64,000 nt of DNA. Source: Arthrobacter sp. MSA 4-2 (lineage in GTDB: Bacteria; Actinomycetota; Actinomycetes; Actinomycetales; Micrococcaceae). Below the pieces are notes generated by a model. It searched no databases and was not told where the DNA came from. It was given only the letters and a program-made list of their open reading frames with translations. Position numbers and translations under genes: made by a program. Numbering within the stretch: position 1 is the first letter of the stretch; the number at the start of each line of letters is the position of its first letter. This document shows, in pieces, positions 45,701 through 54,254 of this stretch. The stretch covers positions 62,001-126,000 of the forward strand of contig NZ_JAEKGC010000001.1 in NCBI RefSeq assembly GCF_016405885.1. The letters run 5' to 3'.

Positions 45701-45886
45701 ATCGGCGGGCTCCAGGGCGTAGACCATGAGCAGTGTGACAGCGTAGCTGTGCACCCCTACGACGCCCGCACCGACCGACAAAAGCACACCATGACGGGCA
45801 ACACTCGCGCCCTCGAAGGACGCGTGCGAAATGTCAGCGAGAGGACCCAGGCCAGCGTGAAGCGCGGGGGTGGGACCGAGCGTCAC
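42794..45886 (-). CDS. Fusion of a polysaccharide flippase and a GT39-type glycosyltransferase
   Basis: This protein of about 1030 residues has two multi-pass membrane halves. Residues 1 to about 440 look like a Wzx/MATE-type lipid-linked polysaccharide flippase (12 or so hydrophobic segments). After a linker of about 60 residues (rich in Arg, Ala and Gly) the second half is an ArnT/PMT-type GT39 transferase, with ELWVDEMLYAQ near residue 560 giving the catalytic Asp-Glu, and about ten membrane helices. I start at GTG 45886, which has GAGGGGG just upstream; the in-frame ATG at 45988 adds 34 residues with no membrane character. A single chain that flips and then modifies the lipid-linked glycan would couple the two steps. 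Confidence 0.8.
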   Translation of the reverse strand: MTLGPTPALHAGLGPLADISHASFEGASVARHGVLLSVGAGVVGVHSYAVTLLMVYALEPADFSRFAAAKVMLGMAGIVASALVPLPLCHAVIAHPQGSEQRREAMAFSAMISVLVGLAAALVTGVITAGLGSLKMAAIVALSALVLFLGAAPTGWFQGELRFMRYLIKSVGEVLIRLIFSVLVVFFAWGAAGAVLGFAMGGLALLVTPRSFFRDLTWRPHVLRQKWRWVETAGIAVTLCVMSVLAGIDVVLVAFLDGGSTAAAGFQALASIGKAPVYVAAGTVIMAFPLLRRPGVEVASVLMESLRTFGRLALLAWAVITTVPHALVALILPDEYGSSFALLPWLALSGLGYATLTVLATILLALRAYRRCQLGLLTASALIPGGLFLGWEWGGVPGIAIGCAFGAVAAACISAVIALPLLPPHSGRMAVRGFVAALGFALVLVLAGQQPSIWALVVLVAGLTVLAQRKMGSTLELVRGLQMRIWQRAETPRLARQLVDPSGRAAAGSTAETVPRQGSEAAVPAGRRFMNTLGPFLYCFALALAVRAIGLLHAFELWVDEMLYAQLGQSIVSGGSFPRLPDGPFFLHPPGFFVLEAGVINLFGLTGDSVEMVMQLRWVNAVLGALTVGVAFLIVQAVGTRGAAWVTAGLLIFEPFVLRNNSRVFLETLAMAAVIVGLAIVVSILKSRRSSTRRPLLLCAGLAFGLAIVTKDFFVLCTVAPVLAGVIWRQTIKAHDAAILLVGMAAPYTVYMTMVVSEGMLPVWIQAKEGGFRRLIGLDKFTGFTAEGAPNILERLIDNAGHFGTSYLLLGLCPVAGAFLCFSLRPARRLIGLMGLSLGAYGVFSALFGTFEEQYGYGVMILAGLGAVLLGVEVVERWTRFRRPIVAAGAVFVLLTAILGLRLETSTDNGFVQAKRWVSQNLPADAKVSVTNDTGELAFSNDPRFGIWPSTALMQENGVDFILTQSLPTSQGYGYMQPAMHKWLEANATPVFQQRGLTNGATTIWRVGDEALIRGVRDRVGTPTTYGTGP

Positions 45887-46044
45887 GAATTCCCCCTCAA
45901 CGGGACTCTCATGCAGGACAGGACACCAGCCTACGGGCAGGCTTAGGAGTGGGCACCTGTCTCGACTACTCGCTTCCAGCCGCGGCAACTACGTAGGAAA
46001 TCCAGTTCAAGAAGGCGTCCGCGGAACCCGCCCTGCAGTCCGTA

Positions 46045-47103
46045 ATGGCACATATACTGGGGCCGCTGGCCAGTTCGCGGGCAGTGTCCTGTGAGTCCCT
46101 GAACCAAGCCAACGGTAGGACAAATAACTTGGACTTCTTTGCATCTGACGCCTTTCTGACCGCCCTGGCCCGGGATTACCACCGGGCTCGAATGTTCGAG
46201 TTCAAGAGGTATGAAGTGCAGGGCCGGCAGGTGCGGCTGGCGGAGGTCAACGGAGGCAGAGTCCTGACAACGGGCCCGTTCTTCGATTACGTCAAACCCT
46301 TGCACCCGGACGGCCCGCCCCAGAGGACCCTCAATTTTCTTCCGAAGCTTGTGACGTCCGTGATCGCGCTTGATGATGAGGATCCTGCAGCATCGGTTCC
46401 CCCAACTACCCTGGAACCGGCGCCCCTCATTGTGTGGGGTGCGTTCGGCACCTGGGAGGACTATCTCGCCCTGCTGGGGAGGCGCAGTAAGACGCTGCTG
46501 TATAACAGGCAACGGAAGCTCAGGAGAATGCTTAGGGAGCAGGGAGAGCCGGTTTTCGCCTTCGATGATCCCGAACCCGAGGCACTGGACCTTTGCGTCA
46601 AGTGGAAGATTCAGCAGTACGAAGGCGGCCACGAAACCCTTGAAGATCCGGCCGCGATTGCCATGCTGAGGGGCCTGTTCGAGGATGGGCACCTGATCCT
46701 GTCGACCTTGCGGGTAGCGGACAAATATGTCGCGGTGCAGGCCGGATTCGTGTGGCAGGGAGAATACCTGTACCTCATCCCTGCCTATGACCCTGAGTTC
46801 GCACGGCACGGAGTCGGTAGGGAACTGCTGCTGTGCACGCTGGAGCATAGCTTCCGTCAGGGCCACAAGAGCTTCGATCTGCTGCAGGGCGCGGAGCCGT
46901 ACAAGTGGAACTTCGCCACCCATGTTCAGCTCATTGAGAGCCTCGGACAACCGCCATTGGGTCGCCGCGCGCGTGCTGCTGCGGAGCGGGTAATCAAGAG
47001 GCGCCTGCTTGCCGTATCCCCGCAGCTCTTCTATCGCGCTAAACAGTTTTTCCTCTCGGGACGCCGGCGCGTGAAGGAAACGACGAACAGATTCCGGGGG
47101 TGA
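46045..47103 (+). CDS. CelD/BcsL-like GNAT acetyltransferase
   Basis: This 352-residue protein has the layout of CelD-type acetyltransferases: an N-terminal FemABX-like half and a C-terminal GNAT half. The basic segment 'SKTLLYNRQRKLRRMLRE' around 150-170, followed by a DUF-like helical linker, is the usual landmark. 'YLIPAYDPEFARHGVGRELL' about residue 250 is the acetyl-CoA strand-helix (RHGVGREL). The enzyme probably acetylates a sugar or lipid-linked precursor in the polysaccharide locus. Start: ATG 46045 or, with a better ribosome site (GGTAGGAC), TTG 46129. It shares the short divergent gap with the flippase gene. Confidence 0.75.
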   Translation: MAHILGPLASSRAVSCESLNQANGRTNNLDFFASDAFLTALARDYHRARMFEFKRYEVQGRQVRLAEVNGGRVLTTGPFFDYVKPLHPDGPPQRTLNFLPKLVTSVIALDDEDPAASVPPTTLEPAPLIVWGAFGTWEDYLALLGRRSKTLLYNRQRKLRRMLREQGEPVFAFDDPEPEALDLCVKWKIQQYEGGHETLEDPAAIAMLRGLFEDGHLILSTLRVADKYVAVQAGFVWQGEYLYLIPAYDPEFARHGVGRELLLCTLEHSFRQGHKSFDLLQGAEPYKWNFATHVQLIESLGQPPLGRRARAAAERVIKRRLLAVSPQLFYRAKQFFLSGRRRVKETTNRFRG

Positions 47104-47167
47104 AAAAACACTTCACGGGCCGCTTCAACAGCGTTCCCGCCTGTTGGTCCAACGAGCCCCATCCCGC

Positions 47168-47956
47168 CTAGGAGTAGTAGGTCTCCGGGACCGGAGGGAT
47201 TCGTCCGTCGGGGAACAGCGCGTCTGCCTGGGTGGCGTACTGACGAACACGCCGGTGTTTGGCCTCGAGATCACCGCTCCACTCCCACCCGGTGAGGTGC
47301 CGACTCCTGAGGAACGCGTCGTCGGGCTGCTGGTTCTGGTTGTAGGGGAAATCGGAGTAGAAGACCGTCCGCTCAGCTGAACTTTCGCCGACCGATCGGG
47401 TAATCAGGTGGTCGACATGCCTCCCAATTCCTACGGGGCAGAACACGAGCCCGGTCGCCTGCTCATCGATCTCCTCCGCCACCGTGTCCCGCAGCTCTTC
47501 GATCAGACCGGTATCGCCCCTCGAAACCCGTCCAAGCGCGATGTCGAATCGATAGGTCGGATAGCGGTGAACAAGTTCGGGGAGGGTCCTGCCCAGGACG
47601 GAGCTGCCGGGAATGGTTTTTCGTCGCCTTCGGAACAGTGCATCCGTCGCCCCGAGATGCCGGAACCGTACGCCAAGCCCCTCGAGAACGGCGGCGTCCT
47701 CCTTCTTGCGTTCCTCAAAGAGGGAACCGGCATCCTGCACAGAACACTGCCGCAGGAACGACCGTGCCGCCCGGGTGTGCGGGGTGGGACTGCATTCAGT
47801 GAAGATGGTCAGTACTTCGATGTCGCGCCTGCCTGCCTCCGACGCGATGAGGGAACCACAGGAGAGCACCGCATCATCAAGATGTGGCGATAAGAAGAGC
47901 CACGGTTCATCAGTGGTGCGGGATTGGGCGAGGCGCGACGGCGGCGCGGCCGTCAC
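47168..47956 (-). CDS. PIG-L family N-acetylglucosamine deacetylase-like protein
   Basis: This 262-residue protein begins its PIG-L/LmbE fold with PHLDDAVLSCG (24-34), whose His and two Asp bind zinc, and has the second metal site H-V-D-H near residue 178 (GRHVDHLI). Family members remove the acetyl group from GlcNAc-containing sugars or lipids (as in MshB or LmbE). Here the target is likely a polysaccharide intermediate. The gene is the last of a leftward four-gene operon, and its ATG overlaps the upstream GT4 stop as ATGA. No signal peptide is present, so it is cytoplasmic. Confidence 0.88.
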   Translation of the reverse strand: MTAAPPSRLAQSRTTDEPWLFLSPHLDDAVLSCGSLIASEAGRRDIEVLTIFTECSPTPHTRAARSFLRQCSVQDAGSLFEERKKEDAAVLEGLGVRFRHLGATDALFRRRRKTIPGSSVLGRTLPELVHRYPTYRFDIALGRVSRGDTGLIEELRDTVAEEIDEQATGLVFCPVGIGRHVDHLITRSVGESSAERTVFYSDFPYNQNQQPDDAFLRSRHLTGWEWSGDLEAKHRRVRQYATQADALFPDGRIPPVPETYYS

Positions 47957-49149
47957 CTGCCGCTCCCTGCGCGTTGGGGAGAGGCCACAGGCTGGGGTAA
48001 TGCCGAGTAGTAGGCCTCCAGTTGGCTTGAGGCAAGAGCATCCCAGTCGAACCCCATCGCGAACCTTCGACCTGCCGCCCCTGCAGCGGCAAGGACCTCG
48101 GGGTCGTTATACCGGGTGACGATTTCGTCAGCCAACGCTTCGACGTCGAAGGGAGGGACCACCCAGCCGCAACCCGGCGGCACCACTTCCCGCAGGCAGG
48201 GTATGTCGAAGGCGATGACCGGCGTACCCGATGCGAGGGCTTCCACGGCGACCAGGCCGAACGTTTCGGCCCGTGAAGGGATGACCACAAGCCGGCCCGC
48301 GGCCAGCGTCTCGAACTTTTCCTGGCCGCCCACCCAGCCGACCAGACGGACCCGGTCTCCGAGATTCTGGGCCGCAACCTCTTGCCGGATCCGGTGCTCG
48401 TCCGGGCCGGTGCCGGCGATGATGAGTTCTCCATCAATCTGCTTCGAAGCCTGGGCCCATGCTTTTAGTAGCAGGTCGATGCCTTTGCCCGCAAACTCGA
48501 GTCGCCCAATGCAGACGACATCGGTGCCCAACCGGGGCAGCACATCGAAGGCGCGCCTGTCGATCCCGTTGCCGATTACCTCCACCGCGGCTCCGGGGTT
48601 CAGCCGTTTCACTTGATCAGCTGTGCCCTTGGATACTGCAATCAGGCGCCGGTGACTGCGGACCGCTGCCCATTCGATCCAGTGGAACGGGAGCTTGTAC
48701 TCGCGGAACTTCTCGCGGGCATGAAGCCACTGCACCATACCGATTGTCGGTTTTCCGGTCCAGAGCGGTGCGGCCATCGATGAGAAGGGAGCGAAGAAGT
48801 CCTCGACCACCAGGTCCACCAATGGCTGGCGCCTCCAGGTTTCCCACGGCAGCCGCAGGCAATATCCCAGCAGCCGGCCCAACCGCGTTCGTCCCTGCCC
48901 GAACCCGAGCGGAACGTACTCGACCCTGTCCTGAATGCGGGCCGTCCAGGACGGATACCGTGTAGTGAGGACCGTGACCGAATGCCCCAGAGCTGCGATG
49001 CGTTTGTTGATTTCATGGGTGCGAACCGAGCCCCCGCCGGCTCCGGGCATCAGCGGATCTTCGAATCCGAGGTGAAGAATCCGCAATCGCGGCCTGCTCC
49101 GCAGGGAGACGCCGCCGGTCTTCAGTCCGTTGTTACTGGTCTCATCCAT
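47953..49149 (-). CDS. Glycosyltransferase family 4
   Basis: This 398-residue retaining glycosyltransferase of GT-B fold has the N-terminal glycine-rich acceptor loop 'GAGGGSVRTHEINKRI' and the C-terminal nucleotide-sugar site 'PSRAETFGLVAVEALASGTPVIAFD', with the E-x7-E pair. It is followed by a PIG-L deacetylase and preceded 6 bases upstream by another GT4. It probably adds one sugar to the lipid-linked polymer; the donor cannot be read from sequence. Length is normal and no membrane helices are present. Confidence 0.88.
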   Translation of the reverse strand: MDETSNNGLKTGGVSLRSRPRLRILHLGFEDPLMPGAGGGSVRTHEINKRIAALGHSVTVLTTRYPSWTARIQDRVEYVPLGFGQGRTRLGRLLGYCLRLPWETWRRQPLVDLVVEDFFAPFSSMAAPLWTGKPTIGMVQWLHAREKFREYKLPFHWIEWAAVRSHRRLIAVSKGTADQVKRLNPGAAVEVIGNGIDRRAFDVLPRLGTDVVCIGRLEFAGKGIDLLLKAWAQASKQIDGELIIAGTGPDEHRIRQEVAAQNLGDRVRLVGWVGGQEKFETLAAGRLVVIPSRAETFGLVAVEALASGTPVIAFDIPCLREVVPPGCGWVVPPFDVEALADEIVTRYNDPEVLAAAGAAGRRFAMGFDWDALASSQLEAYYSALPQPVASPQRAGSGR

Positions 49150-49155
49150 TCCGAT

Positions 49156-50595
49156 TCACCTTCTCCAGAGGCCTTCAACGCTCAGTGCCCGTTCAGGGCC
49201 CGCAAGGAGGTCACTGCGGGTGGCCGGCCACAGCACAGCATCTTCAACGCCCAGGTGCTTCAGGGTGACCGATGCTTCGAACTCGTCGCGGCCCTTGAGG
49301 AGTGCAACGGTTGTACCTTCAATTTCAGCGAACTCGTCCGTGCCAGTGAGGAGGGCGGAAAGGTCCAATCCCTGCGGCAGATCGAACTGGGCAACGGTCG
49401 ACATGTCGCGGTGGACTTCCCTCCTGCTGCGGGCTCCGAGGCGCGGCGTCTCCAGGGATTCCTCCATCAACACGCCCGCCAAAAGGGCTGCGCTCCGGTC
49501 CCAATTGAAGCAGCGCGCCCACTGCTGGCAGGCCTGGGAGAGTGCTGACCGCGTTCCGGGGTCGGAAAGTTCGCCAAGCCGCTCAATCAGGGCAGCACCA
49601 AGCTCCTTGACCGAATCGACCAGCCAGCCGGTTTGTCCGTCCATAACGCTGTCGCGGATGCCTGGGGCCCGAAGGGCAATACACGGTACGCCCCAGGCTG
49701 CCGCCTCGATGATCGAACACCCCCACCCCTCGGCGTCGGAAGCGGACAAGGTCAACCAGGCACGGTTCAGCAAGGCATCCCTTACGGCGTCCGGCTGATA
49801 CCCGTGGAAGGTGAAGTTGGAATACATGCCCAGGTCCATGACGATCTGCTCAAGCCGGGCCCGCTCCGGTCCGTCCCCAACGATTTCCGCCCGGAGATTC
49901 GGGTACTGAGTTGCCGCTGCAGCGATCTGTCCGATGAGGATGTCGATCCTCTTGTGTGCCACCAGTCTGCTGACGATGGTGATTGTTGGGTCCGGGTCCC
50001 TCGGGCCGACGACGTTGGGCACCGTTCCGGTGCCGTTTGGAACGATGTGTATCGGCCCCTGATAGCCGAGATTCCGCAGTTCCATTCGGGTCGAGGGAGA
50101 GACCGCTGCGATTGCCCGGGGTCCATATATTCTTCGCGCAGCATTACCCTCCAAGTACCTGCCAAGGGCGGCAACCGGAGGGGAGAAGTGCGTACGGAAC
50201 TGCTTCTGATGAACGTGATGCACCACCTGCACCACAGGTGTTTTCCTTGTCACGAACAGCGGCGAGAAAAAAGGAATGCCGTTCTGGCAGTCCACCACTG
50301 CATCGATCTGAGGCCGGGTGCGAAGGAGACCCAGCGCCGCCTGCGGGTACAGGGTCAGCGCCCCGCCGCCTCGCACAATGTGGACACCGTCAATCGTATC
50401 TGCCGGGTCTTGATGGCTGTCCCTGCTGGTGTACCAGGTGACGTCAATGCCGGCATCCACCCAACGTTTCGAGATTTGGTGCATGTATTGTTCAGCACCG
50501 CCGGCCTGTGAATGCTCGATATCCCGCCAGTTCAGCACGAGTACTCGCTTGCCTTGGAAATACTTCATCGCGGAAGGGTTGAACGCCGGTGTCAT
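49156..50595 (-). CDS. Glycosyltransferase family 4 with C-terminal extension
   Basis: This 479-residue GT4 enzyme has 'VLVLNWRDIEHSQAGGAEQYMHQIS' at the N-terminus (glycine-rich acceptor loop) and a C-terminal donor site 'SASDAEGWGCSIIEAAAWGVPCIAL' containing the E-x7-E pair. It has an extra region of about 100 residues beyond the usual GT-B end (about 380-479), without an obvious motif, which may bind a partner or the polymer. The start is at 50595, overlapping the upstream GT2 stop by 4 bases. The longer size compared with its neighbour makes it worth checking whether the extension is conserved. Confidence 0.87.
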   Translation of the reverse strand: MTPAFNPSAMKYFQGKRVLVLNWRDIEHSQAGGAEQYMHQISKRWVDAGIDVTWYTSRDSHQDPADTIDGVHIVRGGGALTLYPQAALGLLRTRPQIDAVVDCQNGIPFFSPLFVTRKTPVVQVVHHVHQKQFRTHFSPPVAALGRYLEGNAARRIYGPRAIAAVSPSTRMELRNLGYQGPIHIVPNGTGTVPNVVGPRDPDPTITIVSRLVAHKRIDILIGQIAAAATQYPNLRAEIVGDGPERARLEQIVMDLGMYSNFTFHGYQPDAVRDALLNRAWLTLSASDAEGWGCSIIEAAAWGVPCIALRAPGIRDSVMDGQTGWLVDSVKELGAALIERLGELSDPGTRSALSQACQQWARCFNWDRSAALLAGVLMEESLETPRLGARSRREVHRDMSTVAQFDLPQGLDLSALLTGTDEFAEIEGTTVALLKGRDEFEASVTLKHLGVEDAVLWPATRSDLLAGPERALSVEGLWRR

Positions 50596-51389
50596 GGCAG
50601 CCTCTGCATCTGTGCGAGTGCGACAAAACTGGCTATTCCATCACGGACACAATGGAACGTCGAATTGGTGCCGTCGGTCCACGCCACAGGAATTTCGATG
50701 ATCCTTCCACCCTCGCGTTGAAGGCGGCGGAGCAGCTCAACATCGAAGGCGAATCCGGATGTCCTGGATTGAACCATGGCGCGGAGGATGGCCCCTCGCT
50801 CGAAGAACTTGAAGCCGCACTGTGTGTCCAAGACGCCCCGGACCATCGAACTTGTCACCACCCGGAAGGCGGCCCCGCCCAGCCTGCGACTGAACTGCTG
50901 GCGCTTGACGAAGGTCGATCCGGGCGAATGGCGTGATGCTATGACGGCGCTGGCACCCCGGGCGAGGTGCTCCATGGCGGCGGTGAGAGTTTCAAGGGGC
51001 GTGGCCATATCGGCATCAAAGAAGCCGGTATAGGTAGACGTTCCGCTCAGCAGGCCCCTCCTCACCGCGGCACCTTTGCCGGGGCGGGAACAACCGATGA
51101 GGGAAATTGGAACTTCAGAATTCGAAGTAGACATCCTGCGAACAATCTGCCCGGTGTCATCGGCGCTGCCATTGTCCACGACGACTATGCGCGAACTCCA
51201 GGTCTGCGTTCGAAGGAAGTCGACGGTGTAGCTGAGGGTTGACGGTAGGCGGCCGGCCTCGTTATAAGCAGGGATAATCACTTCCAGATCCACCGCGCCG
51301 CGCCTTCGCGACTTCGAGCCCTCTGATGAGAGCTGACCGCATCCGATTGTTGACAATTTTGGTTTTGCTAGACTATCGAGGGGTTCCAC
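50592..51389 (-). CDS. Glycosyltransferase family 2, dolichyl/polyprenyl-phosphate type
   Basis: This 265-residue GT2 protein has 'EVIIPAYNEAGRL' as the nucleotide-binding strand and DNGSADDT for the second Asp. FDADMATPLE provides the metal-binding D-x-D, and there is an RQQFSRR-type C-terminal segment. It resembles DPM/ALG5-like enzymes that load polyprenyl phosphate with a sugar, which would supply the GT39 half of the fusion protein. It opens the leftward operon. GTG 51389 has GAGGAA 8 bases upstream; a later GTG at 51293 is an alternative. Confidence 0.85.
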   Translation of the reverse strand: MEPLDSLAKPKLSTIGCGQLSSEGSKSRRRGAVDLEVIIPAYNEAGRLPSTLSYTVDFLRTQTWSSRIVVVDNGSADDTGQIVRRMSTSNSEVPISLIGCSRPGKGAAVRRGLLSGTSTYTGFFDADMATPLETLTAAMEHLARGASAVIASRHSPGSTFVKRQQFSRRLGGAAFRVVTSSMVRGVLDTQCGFKFFERGAILRAMVQSRTSGFAFDVELLRRLQREGGRIIEIPVAWTDGTNSTFHCVRDGIASFVALAQMQRLP

Positions 51390-51980
51390 CTAGATTTCCT
51401 CGTTGCTGGCTTCCAGAGACCAATATCGGTGCCCCAACGTGCTCCACCGTACGAGCCTGTTGCAAGACCGAACAACAATACGCATTACTCTAAAAACTGC
51501 CGCAGATACCTACCGCCCGCCCCGTTTTCGGCATGGCCGGTGCGGTGGAGGCCCTTGCCACCGACCGGAAGACGAGCTGCTGGGTCAGGGTTGAAGGCCG
51601 GTTTCACGGGTTTGGCGCTAATTCCCGGGCAGTTGGTGGCCGGGCGCCGCCCGATTTCGGGGGACTCCACTGCAAGTCCTGTCTGGTGGGCTGCCCGCCT
51701 CGGCGTCGGGTGGGTGATTCCGCCCCGGCGGGTCCGATCCTTCAGTTACTCCCGAGTAGGTTTCCGCCTGAACGAAAGGTGCGTACCGCGTTGCCGGTCA
51801 GGGCAATGATGGCTAGAATGCTGGCCCCCGCCAACCGCCACAAGTCGCCGCCGATCATGTTCCACCCTCAATAGCATCTGCCACGGTCGATGCACAGGGC
51901 GATCGCCCTTTCCCGCGCCCCGATACGGCCCGTTATCCTGAAGGCCCGGACGCAGCGTCGCGCCGGGTCGTCGCAGACAG
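51390..51980. other. Intergenic region between the GT operon and the regulator gene
   Basis: These 590 bases have no convincing gene. Several overlapping frames (for example 51429-51809) show no protein-like composition or family features. A TTGACA at about 51349-51354, just inside the GT2 start, followed by an AT-rich stretch could be a rightward promoter element. The leftward GT operon promoter must lie just beyond 51390. No repeat or RNA gene was seen. Confidence 0.5.
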
Positions 51981-53828
51981 GTGCCCCGCATGCAGCTCTC
52001 CACGCCGGATCGCCCCCAGCAGCCACCTGCCACCCCACGGTCTGAACTCGACCGCATGACCGAGCTGGCAGGAGACCTGGCCGGCCAGTTCGAGCTGGTC
52101 CCGCTGCTCGAACGCGTCCTCGGCCACGCCGTCGCGCTCCTCGGCTGCGAAAGCGGCTCCATTTCGATCGTCCATGAATCCGAGGGCTACTACCGCAAGG
52201 AGGTGGACCAGGGTGTTGGCTGCCTCGAAGGGCAGACTTTTCCGCTCACCGAGGGCCTTACCGGACAGATCGTGAAGCACCGCGGGACCGTGATCCTTGA
52301 CCGCTACGCCTCGGTCCCCACCGGCCACATCTCCCCAAGCGATCCACGCTGGGGTAGCGCCGTCATCGGCGTGCCCATTGCCTGGGACGGCGCCATCATC
52401 GGCACCTTCGCCATCTTCAGCAACGGACCGGACCGGAGCTTCACCGCCGCCGAAGCGTCTCTGGTGGAACTCTTCGCCAACCACGCCGCCATCGCGATCA
52501 TGAACTCCCGGCTCCACAACGCTGCAGCCGGCAGGGAACGCGAAGCGGCGGTTGCCGGGGAACGTGAGCGGGCGGTGCGCGATGTCCATGAGACCATCGG
52601 CCGGTCCCTCGGGTCCCTGCTGCTCCACCTCGACCGTGCGGACAAGGCCACCCCCGCCGGTTCGCCGGCAACCCAGCACATCGACTCCGCCCGCGTCCTG
52701 GCCCACGAAGCACTCTTCGACACCCGGCGCACGGTCCTCGGGCTCGGCCCCTCCAGCCTCGCCGGGAGGACCCTCGGGGAAGCCGTCCGCGGCGAACTGA
52801 AACGGGTCAAGGCCACCTCCTCCCTCGACGCCACGCTCTCGGTGGTCGGGGAACCCCACAGCCTCGCGCCCGAGGTGGCCCACCAGGTGTTCATGATCGT
52901 GCAGGAGGCCGTGAGCAACGTCGTGGCGCACGCCCACGCCACCACCTGCCGGGTGGGCCTGTTCTACAACGCCACCGGAATTGCCGCCGTCATCGAGGAC
53001 AACGGCCGCGGGTTCGACGCCGCCGCGAAGCACGGCACGGAGGGGGCGCCGTCGTCATCCGCCTGCCTGGGACTCCATGGAATGGCGGCCCGCGCCCACT
53101 ATCTGCGAGGTGATCTCTCCATCGACTCCACGCCGGGGTGGGGCACGAGCGTGCGCGCTGAGGTGCCATACTCCGCCAGCGGGGAAGTGTCCCGCGAGCG
53201 GTGGCAGGTGCTCGTTGCCTGTATCCAGCCGATCGTGCGTGCGGGCCTGGTGCGGCTGCTCGAGACCTCGGAACCGTCGGTGCAGGTGATGGGGGAGCCG
53301 GACAGCCTCGCGGACCTCGTGGAGTCGATCTCCCTGCTTCAGCCGGACATGATCGTGCTCGACTGGGTGCTCATGGAGCAGTACGCCGCCGCCCGGCGGA
53401 CGGGGTCGACAGAGGACCCCGTCGACCGGCCCGTGGTGGCCGTTGTCGATCACCCAACGCTTGACCAGCTGCGAGTTGCCGCGGCGTCGGGGGTGCGGGG
53501 ATTCCTCTCGAGGAGCTCGACACCGGCCGAAGTGGCCCGTGTGGTGGTCGCCGCGGCCCGTGGTGATGCCCTGCTTGACGGCGCCGTCTTTACCCGCTTC
53601 ACCGAAGCACACGAAAGTGCCGCTGAGAAGGAGGACGCCGGCGTCCGCCTGACAGCCCGCGAACTCGAGGTCCGCGATTTGCTGGGCGAAGGCCTGGCCG
53701 ATAAGCAGATCGCCTCCCGGCTCGCCATTTCGGTGAAGACGGTCGAGAAGCACGTGGGCGCGATGCTACGGAAGACCGGTGCCCGCAACCGCACCATGCT
53801 TGTAGGCCTGCAGCACCAGGGCCAGTAG
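51981..53828 (+). CDS. Single-chain GAF-histidine kinase-receiver-LuxR regulator
   Basis: This 615-residue protein joins five parts. A GAF sensor spans about 30-175. A HisKA_3 dimerisation helix follows, with His203 (RDVHETIG), then a HATPase near 290-395 with QEAVSNV, EDNGRGFD and GLHGMAARA. A receiver-like domain follows (405-520), and last a LuxR-type helix-turn-helix (about 545-612, 'LTARELEVRDLLGEG ... VKTVEKHVGAML'). The receiver keeps Asp461 (VLDW) but has ACI instead of the acidic pair at its start and Ser/Arg instead of the usual Lys, so normal phosphorylation is doubtful. The start may be GTG 51981 or ATG 51990. It is positioned to control the divergent genes at 54254 and 54434. Confidence 0.85.
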   Translation: MPRMQLSTPDRPQQPPATPRSELDRMTELAGDLAGQFELVPLLERVLGHAVALLGCESGSISIVHESEGYYRKEVDQGVGCLEGQTFPLTEGLTGQIVKHRGTVILDRYASVPTGHISPSDPRWGSAVIGVPIAWDGAIIGTFAIFSNGPDRSFTAAEASLVELFANHAAIAIMNSRLHNAAAGREREAAVAGERERAVRDVHETIGRSLGSLLLHLDRADKATPAGSPATQHIDSARVLAHEALFDTRRTVLGLGPSSLAGRTLGEAVRGELKRVKATSSLDATLSVVGEPHSLAPEVAHQVFMIVQEAVSNVVAHAHATTCRVGLFYNATGIAAVIEDNGRGFDAAAKHGTEGAPSSSACLGLHGMAARAHYLRGDLSIDSTPGWGTSVRAEVPYSASGEVSRERWQVLVACIQPIVRAGLVRLLETSEPSVQVMGEPDSLADLVESISLLQPDMIVLDWVLMEQYAAARRTGSTEDPVDRPVVAVVDHPTLDQLRVAAASGVRGFLSRSSTPAEVARVVVAAARGDALLDGAVFTRFTEAHESAAEKEDAGVRLTARELEVRDLLGEGLADKQIASRLAISVKTVEKHVGAMLRKTGARNRTMLVGLQHQGQ

Positions 53829-53834
53829 GACCCC

Positions 53835-54254
53835 TCAGAAGGCGGCGGCTCCCGCGGAGGCAACCTCCTGGTCCTGCTCGATGGTGCCGGTGGAGACGCC
53901 GATGGCTCCCATGATGCTGCCGTCGCGGACCAACGGGATGCCGCCGGGGAACACCGCCAGGCGGCCGCCGTGCGCATCGCTCAGTCCGTAAATAGGCCCG
54001 TCGGCGCGGGTGGCACCCTGCAGGTCACCGGTCTCGCACTGGAACGCGATCGACGTATACGCCTTATTGATGGCGATGGTGATGCTGCCGATGTTCGCGC
54101 CGTCCATCCGAACGTGCGCCTTGAGGTTCCCGCCGGCGTCGACGACGGCGATGTCCATCGGCTGGCCGATTTCGGTGGCTTTGGCCGCGGCGGCGTCGAT
54201 GACGCGCCGGGCTTCCTCGGCAGTGACGGTTTCGAGTACTGATCCTGTGGCCAT
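53835..54254 (-). CDS. GlcG/HbpS family protein
   Basis: These 139 residues are a complete GlcG/HbpS (DUF336) domain: 'AARRVIDAAAAKATEIG' type helix, then 'DIAVVDAGGNLKAHVRMDGA', and a glycine-rich tail 'GGIPLVRDGSIMGAIGVSTGT'. HbpS of Streptomyces is an extracytoplasmic haem-binding partner of a sensor kinase, while other members sit in glycolate or diol gene clusters with unknown roles. I start at ATG 54254 (GAAGGA upstream). No signal peptide is visible, so it should be cytoplasmic. The gene converges on the regulator (6-base gap) and diverges from the aldolase operon, so co-regulation with it is likely. Confidence 0.85.
   Translation of the reverse strand: MATGSVLETVTAEEARRVIDAAAAKATEIGQPMDIAVVDAGGNLKAHVRMDGANIGSITIAINKAYTSIAFQCETGDLQGATRADGPIYGLSDAHGGRLAVFPGGIPLVRDGSIMGAIGVSTGTIEQDQEVASAGAAAF

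Noticed and set aside
51429-51809. Possible small gene between the GT operon and the regulator
   Set aside because: Arg/Pro/Gly-rich product, several overlapping frames of equal length, no ribosome site and no recognisable feature.
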